A DNA stretch of 64,000 bases from an uncultured Blautia sp. Its GTDB lineage: Bacteria; Bacillota; Clostridia; Lachnospirales; Lachnospiraceae. Numbering within the stretch: position 1 is the first letter of the stretch; each line of letters opens with the position of its first letter. The position numbers and the translations under genes are program-made. The stretch is from positions 1 through 64,000 of the forward strand of contig CAKRYE010000003.1 in assembly GCA_934426285.1 (NCBI GenBank), written 5' to 3'. Of the stretch, positions 8,289 to 16,248 are shown piece after piece. Below the pieces are notes generated by a model that worked only from the letters and a program-made list of their open reading frames with translations, was not told the origin of the DNA and ran no database searches.

Positions 8289-8888
8289 TCAAAGTTCCAC
8301 TCTTCCTTCCAGGGCGCGAAGCAACGTCACTTCATCAATATACTCCAGGTCTCCGCCTACAGGTACTCCACTGGCAATCCGGCTCACTCTGATTCCGGTA
8401 GGCTTGATCAGTTTACTGATGTACATAGCTGTGGTTTCACCCTCCAGACTGGAGTTCGTGGCAATGATCACCTCTTTGACCTCATCTCTGGTAAGGCGCT
8501 GCATCAGTTCCTTGAGTTTAATATCATCCGGCCCTATTCCCAGCATAGGAGAAATAGCTCCGTGGAGCACATGGTAAACGCCTTCAAATTTCCCCGTCTT
8601 CTCATAGGCTGCCAGATCTCTGGTATTCTCCACAACCATGATCACAGAGTGATCACGTTTGGGATTCGCACAAATAGGACAGATTTCTTTATCTGTCAGC
8701 GTATAACAGCATTTACAATACTGCACATTCTCTCTGGCATTTACAATGGACGTGGTAAGCTGTTCAACCTGGTCTCTTGGCATATTCATAATATGAAAAG
8801 CCAGCCGCTGGGCTGATTTTGCTCCAATCCCCGGCAAATGGGAAAGCTGCTCGATCAGCCTGTTGATATGACTGCTGTAATATTCCAT
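8289..8888 (-). CDS. recR: Recombination mediator RecR
   Basis: This 199-residue protein matches RecR throughout: an N-terminal helix-hairpin-helix (LPGIGAKSAQRLAFH), a four-cysteine zinc finger (CKCCYTL...CPIC, about residues 57-72), and a Toprim domain (VVENTRDLAAYEKTG). RecR acts with RecF and RecO to load RecA on gapped DNA. The ATG overlaps the ybaB stop as TGATG, so the two genes are translationally coupled, as in the usual dnaX-ybaB-recR cluster. Confidence 0.97.
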   Translation of the reverse strand: MEYYSSHINRLIEQLSHLPGIGAKSAQRLAFHIMNMPRDQVEQLTTSIVNARENVQYCKCCYTLTDKEICPICANPKRDHSVIMVVENTRDLAAYEKTGKFEGVYHVLHGAISPMLGIGPDDIKLKELMQRLTRDEVKEVIIATNSSLEGETTAMYISKLIKPTGIRVSRIASGVPVGGDLEYIDEVTLLRALEGRVEL

Positions 8889-9244
8889 CAGAATGGAAGA
8901 CCTCCTCCAAGTCCGCCCAGTCCTCCTGTAAGTTTGGACATCACTGCTGTGGATTCCTCTTCCACCTTGCGAAGCGCTTCATTGGTCGCTGCTACGATCA
9001 GATCCTCAAGCATTTCAATATCGTCAGGATCTACAACCTCTTCCTGCAGTTTTACCTTTACCACTTCTCTCTTACCGGAAATAGTCACCTCTACAGCTCC
9101 GCCACCTGCAGCAGCTGTAAATTCCTTTTCTTCCAGTGCTTTCTGGTTCTCTTCCATCTGGCGCTGCATTTTCTGCGCCTGCTTCATTAAATTATTCATA
9201 TTTCCCGGCATACCCATGCCCGGAAATCCTCCACGTTTTGCCAT
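8888..9244 (-). CDS. YbaB/EbfC family nucleoid-associated protein
   Basis: This 118-residue protein has the YbaB pattern: a glycine/methionine-rich N-terminus ([11 protein letters not shown]), a long helix [17 protein letters not shown], then a central strand segment with [11 protein letters not shown]. Family members bind DNA as dimers and associate with the nucleoid; some work links them to recombination with RecR. The ATG at 9244 is chosen because the open frame extends 11 codons further but has its ribosome site (GAGGA) just upstream of this ATG. It sits between dnaX and recR. Confidence 0.92.
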   Translation of the reverse strand: MAKRGGFPGMGMPGNMNNLMKQAQKMQRQMEENQKALEEKEFTAAAGGGAVEVTISGKREVVKVKLQEEVVDPDDIEMLEDLIVAATNEALRKVEEESTAVMSKLTGGLGGLGGGLPF

Positions 9245-9279
9245 GGCGGTATCCTCCTCAATTTCATTCACTTTCATTT

Positions 9280-10890
9280 TTATTCTATTTCATCAGGATC
9301 CTCTTCTGTGACTATATCCATATGGATATTCTCACGAATCGCCTGATCTACGCTCACCTGTGCCAGGTTGGTGTGCTGATGCTTATTGGCTACCAGCATC
9401 TGGATCTCTACGGATTTTCCTGTCTGTGCTGCAATAATATCCTGCAATTCTTTCACTGCTTCCGGATTATCCACATAAGTCTGTCCCAGAAAATCCTGAA
9501 ACTCTACATACAGAACAGATTCTCCTGTCTCTCCATTGTACTTCGGCACAGATTTCTGCAGCATCTGCTTAAACATTCCTGTAGTCTGTCCGATGATTGT
9601 TCTCCATCCGGCTACGATTTTCTGCAAATCCTCCGGAGCAGCTTTAGCAGGTGCAGCCTGATGGTTTTCAGGGATCTCTCCTGATATATCCGGTCTTTTT
9701 TCACCACTGCTCTGAACAATGACCTGCTGTACCGGCCTTTCATCCATACGCTGTTCCAATACTCTCAGGCGATCCAGAACTGAATCCAGATTTGTCTCCA
9801 TCGCAGGACGACATAGCTTGATCAGGGCAATCTCCACCAGAACTCTTTTTTGGGCAGCATAACGGATCTGGTTTGACAGGTCTGAAAAAATACGGATATA
9901 ACGCATCAGTGTTTCCACATCCAGCATTGTACTCTCTTCCTTCAGAAGCTTCATGTTCTCAGAGGAAACATCTATAGCCTCCTCTGGTTCCTCGGAAGTT
10001 TTTACAAGAAGCAGATTTCGCATATACCATGTAAAATCCCCTACAAACTGTCCTAATTCTCTGCCGCCTACGATCAGTTCTTCCAGAATATGGATAGAAC
10101 CGGTCACATCCCCCTGGATCACTCGCCGAAGAAGCTTGCTGAATACCTCTGTGTCCACAGCTCCCAGGACTTCCAGGACCTTATCATAGGTCAGGGTCTG
10201 TCCCAGATAAAAAGCAATACACTGATCCAACAGACTGAGAGCGTCTCGCATAGAGCCATCTCCGGCCTTGGCAACATACCGGACTGCCTTCTCTTCTGCC
10301 TCTACGCCCTCAATATTCAGAAGTTCTTCCAATCTGGATGCAATGGTATCTATGGTAATCCGGTGAAAATCATACCGCTGACACCTGGACAGAATCGTAA
10401 TAGGAATCTTGTGCGCCTCTGTTGTAGCCAGAATAAAAATCACATAAGATGGTGGCTCCTCCAGTGTTTTCAGCAGCGCGTTGAATGCCCCTGTGGAAAG
10501 CATATGAACCTCATCAATGATGTAGACTTTATATTTTCCCTCTGTGGGACGGTAGGATACCTCCTCCCTGATCTCACGAATATTGTCCACACCATTATTG
10601 GAGGCAGCATCGATTTCTATCACATTCATGGCAGTTCCCGCCTGGATTGCCTTACACATGGCGCACTCGTTGCAGGGACTTCCATCTACAGGATGCTCAC
10701 AGTTCACTGCCTTTGCCAGGATCTTAGCTACTGTGGTTTTACCTGTACCCCTGGTTCCGCAGAACAGATAGGCATGACCAATACGATTATGCTTAATCTG
10801 GTTTGTCAGGGTAGTTACTATATGATCCTGACCCTTAACATCCGCAAAATTATCTGGTCTGAATTTCCTGTAAAGGGCAGTATAACTCAT
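9280..10890 (-). CDS. dnaX: DNA polymerase III subunits gamma/tau
   Basis: This 536-residue clamp-loader ATPase has a P-loop GTRGTGKTT near residues 45-53, a four-cysteine zinc module ([16 protein letters not shown]), the Walker B IIDEVHML, and the sensor-1 ATTEAHKI segment. The AAA+ part covers about 1-230, the lid and collar to about 370. The C-terminal tail is short compared with E. coli tau and is Pro/Ala-rich around 385-410. It assembles with delta and delta-prime to load the sliding clamp. ybaB follows after a 35-base gap. Confidence 0.96.
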   Translation of the reverse strand: MSYTALYRKFRPDNFADVKGQDHIVTTLTNQIKHNRIGHAYLFCGTRGTGKTTVAKILAKAVNCEHPVDGSPCNECAMCKAIQAGTAMNVIEIDAASNNGVDNIREIREEVSYRPTEGKYKVYIIDEVHMLSTGAFNALLKTLEEPPSYVIFILATTEAHKIPITILSRCQRYDFHRITIDTIASRLEELLNIEGVEAEEKAVRYVAKAGDGSMRDALSLLDQCIAFYLGQTLTYDKVLEVLGAVDTEVFSKLLRRVIQGDVTGSIHILEELIVGGRELGQFVGDFTWYMRNLLLVKTSEEPEEAIDVSSENMKLLKEESTMLDVETLMRYIRIFSDLSNQIRYAAQKRVLVEIALIKLCRPAMETNLDSVLDRLRVLEQRMDERPVQQVIVQSSGEKRPDISGEIPENHQAAPAKAAPEDLQKIVAGWRTIIGQTTGMFKQMLQKSVPKYNGETGESVLYVEFQDFLGQTYVDNPEAVKELQDIIAAQTGKSVEIQMLVANKHQHTNLAQVSVDQAIRENIHMDIVTEEDPDEIE

Positions 10891-10938
10891 GAATTCACTC
10901 CTGTTCTATAACATTTCTGATAAACCATGCAGTCAGGA

Positions 10939-12021
10939 TCAGTCTCCAAAGCTGATACCAATCTGCTTGGCAGCAAGTACCAGCTGATCTTTCGGAGAAA
11001 CCATTTTCAGCTTACCTGCACATTCCTCCAGCGGAATACGTTTGATCTTGCCGTTAACCACACCGATCATCACGCCGTAAGCTCCATCCACAATAGCCTG
11101 GGCTGCTCCTGCACCGATTCTGGTGGAAAGGACACGGTCATAAGGGCATGGCTCTCCGCCTCGCTGTGTATGTCCCGGAACAGTAACACGTACTTCGCTT
11201 CCAATCTCCTGGAAAATCTGATCTGCGATTTCATAAGATACAGATGGGTATTTCTTTGCTCTCGTTTCCAGTTTTTCTTTGTATTTCTTTTTCGGAAGTT
11301 CTGCATCTTCTTTGGAAATCGCACCCTCAGCAACTGCAAGAATAGTAAAACGCTTGCCTGCTTTCGCACGTTTCTGGATTGCTTCGGTAACCTTCTTGAT
11401 ATCATAAGGAATCTCAGGGATCAGAATAATATCTGCACCACCGGCCACACCTGCATGAAGAGTAAGGCTTCCAACCTTATGTCCCATGATCTCTACAATA
11501 AACACACGACCATGAGAAGAAGCCGTGGTATGGATACAGTCAATGGCATTGGTCGCAATGTTAACTGCACTCTGGAAACCGAAGGTCATATCTGTGCCAT
11601 AAATGTCATTATCGATAGTCTTCGGAAGATGAATAATATTCAGCCCCTCCTCGCGAAGAAGATTGGCTGTCTTCTGCGTACCATTACCTCCCAGGATAAC
11701 CAGGCAGTCCAGGCAAAGCTTATAATACGTCTGCTTCATAGCCTCAACTTTATCCAGTCCCTTTTCATCCGGAACACGCATCATCTTAAACGGCTGTCTG
11801 GAAGTACCCAGAATAGTACCTCCCTGAGTCAGTATGCCGGAAAAATCTTTGGATGTAAGCATACGGTACTTTCCATAGATCAGTCCCTTATATCCATCAT
11901 CAAATCCATAGACTTCCAGTTCATCCACACTATTGGACAATCCCTTAACAACGCCTCGCATAGTTGCATTTAAAGCCTGGCAGTCGCCGCCGCTGGTAAG
12001 CATACCAATTCTTTTAATCAT
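10939..12021 (-). CDS. 6-phosphofructokinase, atypical group (Gly at site 104, Lys at site 124)
   Basis: This 360-residue phosphofructokinase begins MIKRIGMLTSGGD. The phosphoryl-donor motif is GGNGT (111-115): the glycine after Asn matches ATP enzymes, where PPi enzymes have Asp. The catalytic PKTIDNDI segment has Lys134, a residue typical of PPi and atypical ATP enzymes; classical bacterial ATP enzymes have Gly there. ATP use is more likely, but the donor should not be taken as certain. It catalyses fructose-6-phosphate phosphorylation in glycolysis. The ATG at 12021 is preferred (GGAGG site) over an in-frame ATG 9 codons upstream. It is inserted in the dnaX neighbourhood with its own promoter. 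Confidence 0.9.
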   Translation of the reverse strand: MIKRIGMLTSGGDCQALNATMRGVVKGLSNSVDELEVYGFDDGYKGLIYGKYRMLTSKDFSGILTQGGTILGTSRQPFKMMRVPDEKGLDKVEAMKQTYYKLCLDCLVILGGNGTQKTANLLREEGLNIIHLPKTIDNDIYGTDMTFGFQSAVNIATNAIDCIHTTASSHGRVFIVEIMGHKVGSLTLHAGVAGGADIILIPEIPYDIKKVTEAIQKRAKAGKRFTILAVAEGAISKEDAELPKKKYKEKLETRAKKYPSVSYEIADQIFQEIGSEVRVTVPGHTQRGGEPCPYDRVLSTRIGAGAAQAIVDGAYGVMIGVVNGKIKRIPLEECAGKLKMVSPKDQLVLAAKQIGISFGD

Positions 12022-12047
12022 GATAGTATCCTCCATTTCTTGTATCA

Positions 12048-12059
12048 TTACTGTTCACT
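12048..12059 (+). repeat. Solo copy of the 12-base end sequence of the repeat element at 29549-29691
   Basis: TTACTGTTCACT here is identical to the left terminal repeat at 29549-29560. It lies in the 5' leader of the phosphofructokinase gene. A 12-mer is not expected to recur by chance in 64 kb, but similarity stops after 13 bases. Confidence 0.45.
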
Positions 12060-12091
12060 CTAGTTTCTGAAACCCGGCATGTACTCTCAAT

Positions 12092-12120
12092 ATTATATAA
12101 TATTTCCCTTTTTCACACAA
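12092..12120 (-). promoter_or_regulatory. Promoter of the phosphofructokinase gene
   Basis: Minus-strand -35 TTGTGT (12115-12120), 17-base spacer, -10 TATAAT (12092-12097). It gives a leader of about 65 bases that contains the solo repeat end. Confidence 0.65.
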
Positions 12121-12158
12121 TAGCGTTCCAGAATTTTCTGTAACTTACCCTGAATGTA

Positions 12159-12187
12159 TTGACAAAACGCTCTCCAGACTATATAAT
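12159..12187 (+). promoter_or_regulatory. Consensus promoter of the SRP RNA gene
   Basis: TTGACA (12159-12164), exactly 17 bases, TATAAT (12182-12187). The RNA should start about 7 bases downstream. It is divergent from the phosphofructokinase promoter 40 bases away. Confidence 0.85.
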
Positions 12188-12193
12188 AAATTC

Positions 12194-12452
12194 CGCGCAG
12201 CCGGGGAGATAGCGGTGCCCTGTACCTGCAATCCGCTACAGCAGGGGTGATGCCAATCTGAGGCTTGTATCTTGTGGAGCTGCCCTCTATAAGTGGCGTT
12301 GACGTCTGGGTCTTACGCAACAGGAATCTGTGAACCGTGTCAGGGCAGGAATGCAGCAGCACTAAGCAGAAGCTCTTGTGTGCCGTGAGGGTGCCTGGAC
12401 TGAGTTAACTGTAGAGGTAACGTCTGTGAGACCATTCCGAGGTGCGGCGCGC
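12194..12452 (+). ncRNA. ffs: Signal recognition particle RNA, large Firmicutes type with Alu domain
   Basis: The 5' part has the Alu-domain signature (GGGGAGATAGCGGTGCCC, then a CCTGCAATCCGCTA segment). Near 12340-12370 is the SRP54-binding hairpin: GTCAGG and AGCAGC flank a GGAA tetraloop closed by GCA/TGC. The two ends pair (GCGC near 12195 with GCGC near 12450). Length of about 259 bases fits the B. subtilis scRNA class rather than the short 4.5S form. It works with Ffh to target membrane and secreted proteins. It is on the strand opposite to tadA, dnaX and recR, unlike B. subtilis where all share one direction. Ends are approximate. Confidence 0.92.
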
Positions 12453-12484
12453 AAAAAAAGAATATAATCATTTTTATATAAAAG

Positions 12485-12528
12485 CAGCATCCGGAATTTT
12501 GTATTCAGAATTCCGGATGCTGTTTTTT
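12485..12528. terminator. Bidirectional terminator between SRP RNA and the MATE gene
   Basis: A 14-bp perfect stem (12485-12498 with 12509-12522, CAGCATCCGGAATT) with a 10-base loop and six T after it on the plus strand. On the minus strand it is followed by CTTTTATAT. It serves the SRP RNA and probably the convergent MATE gene, whose stop codon abuts it. Confidence 0.85.
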
Positions 12529-13893
12529 CTACATCTCTACAGCTTTTACAGACTGTACATTTTTATATTTTTTCATAACATAGAAATAATAAGGCACTAT
12601 AGGGATCAAGGCAGCCAGCCATGCTGCCGGATCCGACAGGCATACTCCTGCATAAGAAGCATGACCTGCCACAACTACTACAATACCGGCTCTGGCTACC
12701 AGTTCAAATACACCACCCAGCATAGGTACCAGGCCGTATCCCATTCCCTGCAATGTATTTCTGTACAGGAAAATACTTCCAAGAAATGGATATGCCCAGA
12801 ATACTGTTCTGAAGTAAGTAACCGAAGCCTGTACAACAGCCTCCTCTGACGGATCTACAAACAGATAAGTCAGATACCTGCCAAAGAAAAACAACAGGAT
12901 CATTCCCATAACACTCCAGGCCAGAATCATAATCTGCGTACATTTTACCCCTTGTTTTACCCTGTCTATCTTTCCGGCACCACGATTCTGTCCCACATAA
13001 GTGGCAACTGTCGCGCCAAAAGAAGTAAATACAGTACAAAAAAGGTTCTGAAGCTTACCTGCAGCAGAAAAACCAGCCATATACACCGGGCCATATATAT
13101 TAATGGCACCCTGCACAATAATAGTTCCAATTGCTGTAATGGAAAACTGCAGTCCCATAGGAATTCCCAGTTTCATAAGCTTTCCAAGGCTTGTCCATGC
13201 AATTTCAAAATCCGGCTTCTGCAAATGAAGGAGAGGAAAACGCTTAATAATATATATAAGACAGCAAACAGCTGATATCCCCTGGGCAATCACTGTCGCA
13301 TATCCACAGCCCTCTACTCCCATTCCCAGATATACTATAAACACAATATCCAGAATAATATTGATCACTGCGGAAATGATCAGGAAATACAGCGGAGATT
13401 TTGAATCCCCTAATGCCCGCAGAAAAGCAGCCAGTGTATTATAGGCTCCTGTAACAAGCAGGCCCGCATAAATAATCCCCATATATGCGCTTACATCCCC
13501 AAATACTTCATCCGGGGTATTCATCAGGCGAAGGATCGGCTTATTGGCAATCCCAAAACCAACAGTCATTGCCAAAGAAAAAAGAACCATCAGATAAATA
13601 GACATTGCCACATAATGACGCATTCTGTCATATTTTTTCGCCCCGAACATCTGAGCCACAATAATGGCAAACCCGCTGCTCAGGCCATTCAGCCAGCCGG
13701 TCACAAAAAACATCAAAGAACCTGTACTTCCAATAGCAGCCAGTGCATTTACACCAATAAATTTACCGGCAATAATGGAGTCTGCAATATTGTAAAACTG
13801 TTGAAAAAGATTACCCAGACACATGGGAATCATAAATTTGATAATAAGGCTTACCGGATTTCCCGACGTCATATCATGAATACTATTTTTCAT
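12529..13893 (-). CDS. MATE family efflux transporter
   Basis: This protein of about 454 residues has twelve predicted membrane helices in two six-helix halves, the MATE architecture. The N-terminal GNPVSLIIKFMIPMCLGNLFQ and IAGKFIGVNALAAIG segments are typical. Such transporters export drugs or metabolites with sodium or proton exchange; the substrate is not predictable. The ATG at 13893 is chosen because an AAGGAGCAGG site precedes it. It starts inside the end of tadA (11-base overlap), suggesting translational coupling. Confidence 0.9.
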   Translation of the reverse strand: MKNSIHDMTSGNPVSLIIKFMIPMCLGNLFQQFYNIADSIIAGKFIGVNALAAIGSTGSLMFFVTGWLNGLSSGFAIIVAQMFGAKKYDRMRHYVAMSIYLMVLFSLAMTVGFGIANKPILRLMNTPDEVFGDVSAYMGIIYAGLLVTGAYNTLAAFLRALGDSKSPLYFLIISAVINIILDIVFIVYLGMGVEGCGYATVIAQGISAVCCLIYIIKRFPLLHLQKPDFEIAWTSLGKLMKLGIPMGLQFSITAIGTIIVQGAINIYGPVYMAGFSAAGKLQNLFCTVFTSFGATVATYVGQNRGAGKIDRVKQGVKCTQIMILAWSVMGMILLFFFGRYLTYLFVDPSEEAVVQASVTYFRTVFWAYPFLGSIFLYRNTLQGMGYGLVPMLGGVFELVARAGIVVVVAGHASYAGVCLSDPAAWLAALIPIVPYYFYVMKKYKNVQSVKAVEM

Positions 13894-14380
13894 TTTCTCT
13901 CCTGCTCCTTTCTTTTTCTGCTTTTTTCCGTTCCCTGAGTTTTTTGAAAAAATCAGACAACATAGTTGAACACTCTTCCTGCAAAACACCCTGGGTAATC
14001 TTTACCTGATGATTAAATCCATCAATCTGCAAAAGATTCATCACCGAACCTGCACAGCCCGCCTTGGCATTCATACAACCAATCACCACTTCGTCAATCC
14101 TGGATTGCACCAAGGCTCCTGAACACATTTGGCAGGGTTCCAGAGTTACATACATAGTACATCCTTCCAGCCGCCAGTCTCCCAGTTTTCTGCTGGCCTT
14201 ACGGATTGCATTCAGTTCCGCATGAGACAAGGTATTCTTGTCCGTATTCCTTCTGTTATATCCTCTGGCTATGATTTTCCCCTCATAAACAATCACACAG
14301 CCAATCGGGACTTCGTCCAATGCCTCTGCCTTTTTTGCCTGACGTATGGCTTCTTTCATAAATTTTTCCTGTTCCGTCAC
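13883..14380 (-). CDS. tadA: tRNA-specific adenosine deaminase
   Basis: This 165-residue cytidine-deaminase-fold enzyme has HAELNAI (zinc His and catalytic Glu) and PCQMC (zinc cysteines). It converts A34 to inosine in tRNA-Arg(ACG). The GTG at 14380 is chosen: AGGGGG lies 7 bases upstream, and the protein then begins VTEQEKFMKEAIRQA like its relatives. A longer frame to 14530 would read through the antisense of tRNA-Pro and is an artefact. Gene order tRNA, tadA, SRP RNA, dnaX resembles B. subtilis. Confidence 0.93.
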   Translation of the reverse strand: MTEQEKFMKEAIRQAKKAEALDEVPIGCVIVYEGKIIARGYNRRNTDKNTLSHAELNAIRKASRKLGDWRLEGCTMYVTLEPCQMCSGALVQSRIDEVVIGCMNAKAGCAGSVMNLLQIDGFNHQVKITQGVLQEECSTMLSDFFKKLRERKKAEKERSRRENEK

Positions 14381-14416
14381 CTGCTCACCCCCTGTTCTGT
14401 CAATGATTTCGAGCGC

Positions 14417-14449
14417 AAAAAAAGCCTGAACACATAATGTCTTCAAGCT
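14417..14449 (-). terminator. Terminator of tRNA-Pro
   Basis: Minus-strand 8-bp stem (14442-14449 with 14423-14430, AGCTTGAA/TTCAGGCT with one G-T pair) followed by seven T. It lies 14 bases after the tRNA and before tadA. Confidence 0.75.
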
Positions 14450-14462
14450 TTCTTCTATGCAG

Positions 14463-14536
14463 TCGAAGCGACGGGATTCGAACCCACGACCTCTGCGTCC
14501 CGAACGCAGCGCTCTACCAAACTGAGCCACGCTTCG
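14463..14536 (-). tRNA. tRNA-Pro (anticodon CGG)
   Basis: The cloverleaf folds fully: acceptor stem CGAAGCG/CGCTTCG, D arm GCTCAG...GAGC, anticodon stem CTGCG/CGCAG with loop TTCGGGA (anticodon CGG), T arm with GGTTCGAATCC-type loop, discriminator A. The 3' CCA is not encoded and must be added enzymatically. Confidence 0.95.
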
Positions 14537-14550
14537 CTAATGCAAAAACT

Positions 14551-14579
14551 ATTATATTAGTATTTTATTCTTTTGTCAA
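14551..14579 (-). promoter_or_regulatory. Consensus promoter of tRNA-Pro
   Basis: Perfect TTGACA (14574-14579), 17 bases, perfect TATAAT (14551-14556) on the minus strand, with the mature tRNA 5' end 15 bases downstream. Confidence 0.85.
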
Positions 14580-14675
14580 CAAGTTTTTTCAAGTTTTTTA
14601 TTTTTTTGTTTTTTTCGAATATTTTCCCATGAATCACATATACATTACTGAATCAATGAGCATGGAGGTTTTTTC

Positions 14676-15566
14676 ATGTCCGGATATCGGCGTTTTGTTG
14701 CATATGTATATGAATATCTGAAAGGAAAAAAAGGAAACAACTGCGGATTTATCAAAGTCGAAGAGCGGGAACAGCAATGTAGAATAGAACTGCATCTGCA
14801 TTGCCCTGGACTCCCAACAGACCTACCGTGTAAAATTTACGGTTTTGTCCGCAAGGATGGCCTGATGAATGGCATCCTTCTGGAGATCCTGAATACCAGG
14901 CCAGATGCTATTGAGGGTTCCATTGAAACAGATTCTGCCAGTATGAACGCTTCCGGAATATCTCTGGATCAGTTAAACGGAATGCTTTTCCTCACAGAAT
15001 CCGGAAGCTTTCTAGGCACCCAATGGGATGACCTGCCTATCCGTCCAGAAGATTTTCGGGAAATAAAACCTGATCCTATGCCCGAACCGAACATTGAGGC
15101 AGCCGAACAGTCTGAAGAACCATCTGAAGAACCACCTGAATCCCCGGTAGTTCTTACCCAGCAAAGTGTAGAACAGACTGTCCCCTCCCAATCAACTGCC
15201 CCTCAGATATCTAACGCTTCCTTTCCCTATTCACTTCAGGATTCTTTCGTACCCTTTACAGACGGATGGCTTACCAATGCCTGGAAGATCCAGCTAAACG
15301 ACCTGCGGCATCTTCCCTCACAGCATAACTCCCTCCGAAATAACCGTTTCATACAATACGGATTTTACAATTTCGGGCATCTGCTGCTGGGCATTACCTG
15401 CGAGGGACAATATATCCTTGGTGTCCCCGGATGCTACAATCAGCAGGAAAGTTTTATGGCAGGTATATTTGGATTCTCTTATTTCCGGGAAAGCAATCAG
15501 ATCCAGCTTCCTCATTCCAAAGGAGGATACTGGTATCGCTCAATCTATCCCCCGGATTTCCACTAA
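14676..15566 (+). CDS. DUF6128-like protein with Pro/Glu-rich linker
   Basis: This 296-residue protein has no signal peptide or membrane helix. Residues 1-110 form a beta-rich domain (GYRRFVAYVYEY at the start), residues about 120-175 are a low-complexity Pro/Glu/Ser linker, and residues 190-290 form a second conserved domain with WKIQLNDLRHLP, NRFIQYGFYNFGHLLLG and PGCYNQQESFMAGIFGF segments. I associate it with the Lachnospiraceae family DUF6128, of unknown function; this is from memory. The ribosome site is GGAGG 7 bases before the ATG. Its 3' end overlaps the convergent radical-SAM gene by 27 bases. Confidence 0.7.
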   Translation: MSGYRRFVAYVYEYLKGKKGNNCGFIKVEEREQQCRIELHLHCPGLPTDLPCKIYGFVRKDGLMNGILLEILNTRPDAIEGSIETDSASMNASGISLDQLNGMLFLTESGSFLGTQWDDLPIRPEDFREIKPDPMPEPNIEAAEQSEEPSEEPPESPVVLTQQSVEQTVPSQSTAPQISNASFPYSLQDSFVPFTDGWLTNAWKIQLNDLRHLPSQHNSLRNNRFIQYGFYNFGHLLLGITCEGQYILGVPGCYNQQESFMAGIFGFSYFRESNQIQLPHSKGGYWYRSIYPPDFH

Positions 15567-16235
15567 AGATATTGTCTCTTTTAAAATTTTCCGAAAGGCC
15601 TGCAATTCCGTCAGGGTATAACTTCCAAATCCAGGCTTAAGGACTCCGTCCGAGTCCTTATATGCCTGGAGATAATATTCCTTTGCGCCCTTGAGCCACT
15701 GTCCGATCTCTCGGAAATCCTCCTCAGTATGAAGCTCTTTTACCACAGTGGTCCGGAACTCATAATCTAATTGTCCATGAAGCAAAAAATCCACTGTTTC
15801 TCTGACCTTGTCAATTGCCGGAGCTGAAATCCCGGCTAATGCGGAATAATGATCCGGCCCGGCTTTAATATCAACAGCAGCCTTGTCAATGAGCTTTGAT
15901 TCTGCCAGATGCTTTACCACCTCCGGTCTGGTACCATTGGTATCCAGCTTGATCAGATACCCCAGAGCTTTGATTTGTCTCAAAAATTCTTCCAGGTCTG
16001 CAGCCAATGTGGGCTCTCCTCCCGAAATACATACTCCGTCCAGAATCCCTTTCCGTTTTTTCAGAAAAGCCAGAATATCCTCTCTGGCATAATCCGGCTG
16101 TTTCTCTGGATGCAGCACCAGTACACTGTTCTGGCAGAAGGGGCATCGGAAATTACATCCTCCCAGAAATATAGTACTGGCTACCTTTCCCGGATAATCC
16201 AGCAAAGTTGTTTTATTAAATCCGCAGATTCTCAT
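15540..16235 (-). CDS. Radical SAM anaerobic ribonucleotide reductase activating protein-like
   Basis: This 231-residue enzyme has the radical SAM cluster motif CNFRCPFC (C27, C31, C34), then the SGGEPT SAM-binding motif near residue 70 and a DTNGT segment. It matches the NrdG2-type activating proteins that use SAM to install a glycyl radical, nominally on class III ribonucleotide reductase. No nrdD lies in the window, so the partner could be another glycyl radical enzyme. The ATG follows AAGGAG and starts 13 bases after the stop of the upstream 3D-domain gene. The last 27 bases overlap the convergent gene. Confidence 0.85.
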   Translation of the reverse strand: MRICGFNKTTLLDYPGKVASTIFLGGCNFRCPFCQNSVLVLHPEKQPDYAREDILAFLKKRKGILDGVCISGGEPTLAADLEEFLRQIKALGYLIKLDTNGTRPEVVKHLAESKLIDKAAVDIKAGPDHYSALAGISAPAIDKVRETVDFLLHGQLDYEFRTTVVKELHTEEDFREIGQWLKGAKEYYLQAYKDSDGVLKPGFGSYTLTELQAFRKILKETISLVEIRGID

Positions 16236-16248
16236 GATATCCGTCTCC

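Noticed and set aside
12093-12362. 89-codon minus-strand open frame
   Set aside because: It is the antisense of the SRP RNA gene and the divergent promoters.
14381-14530. N-terminal extension of tadA
   Set aside because: It would translate the antisense of tRNA-Pro and its terminator; the GTG at 14380 has a good ribosome site and gives the family's normal start.
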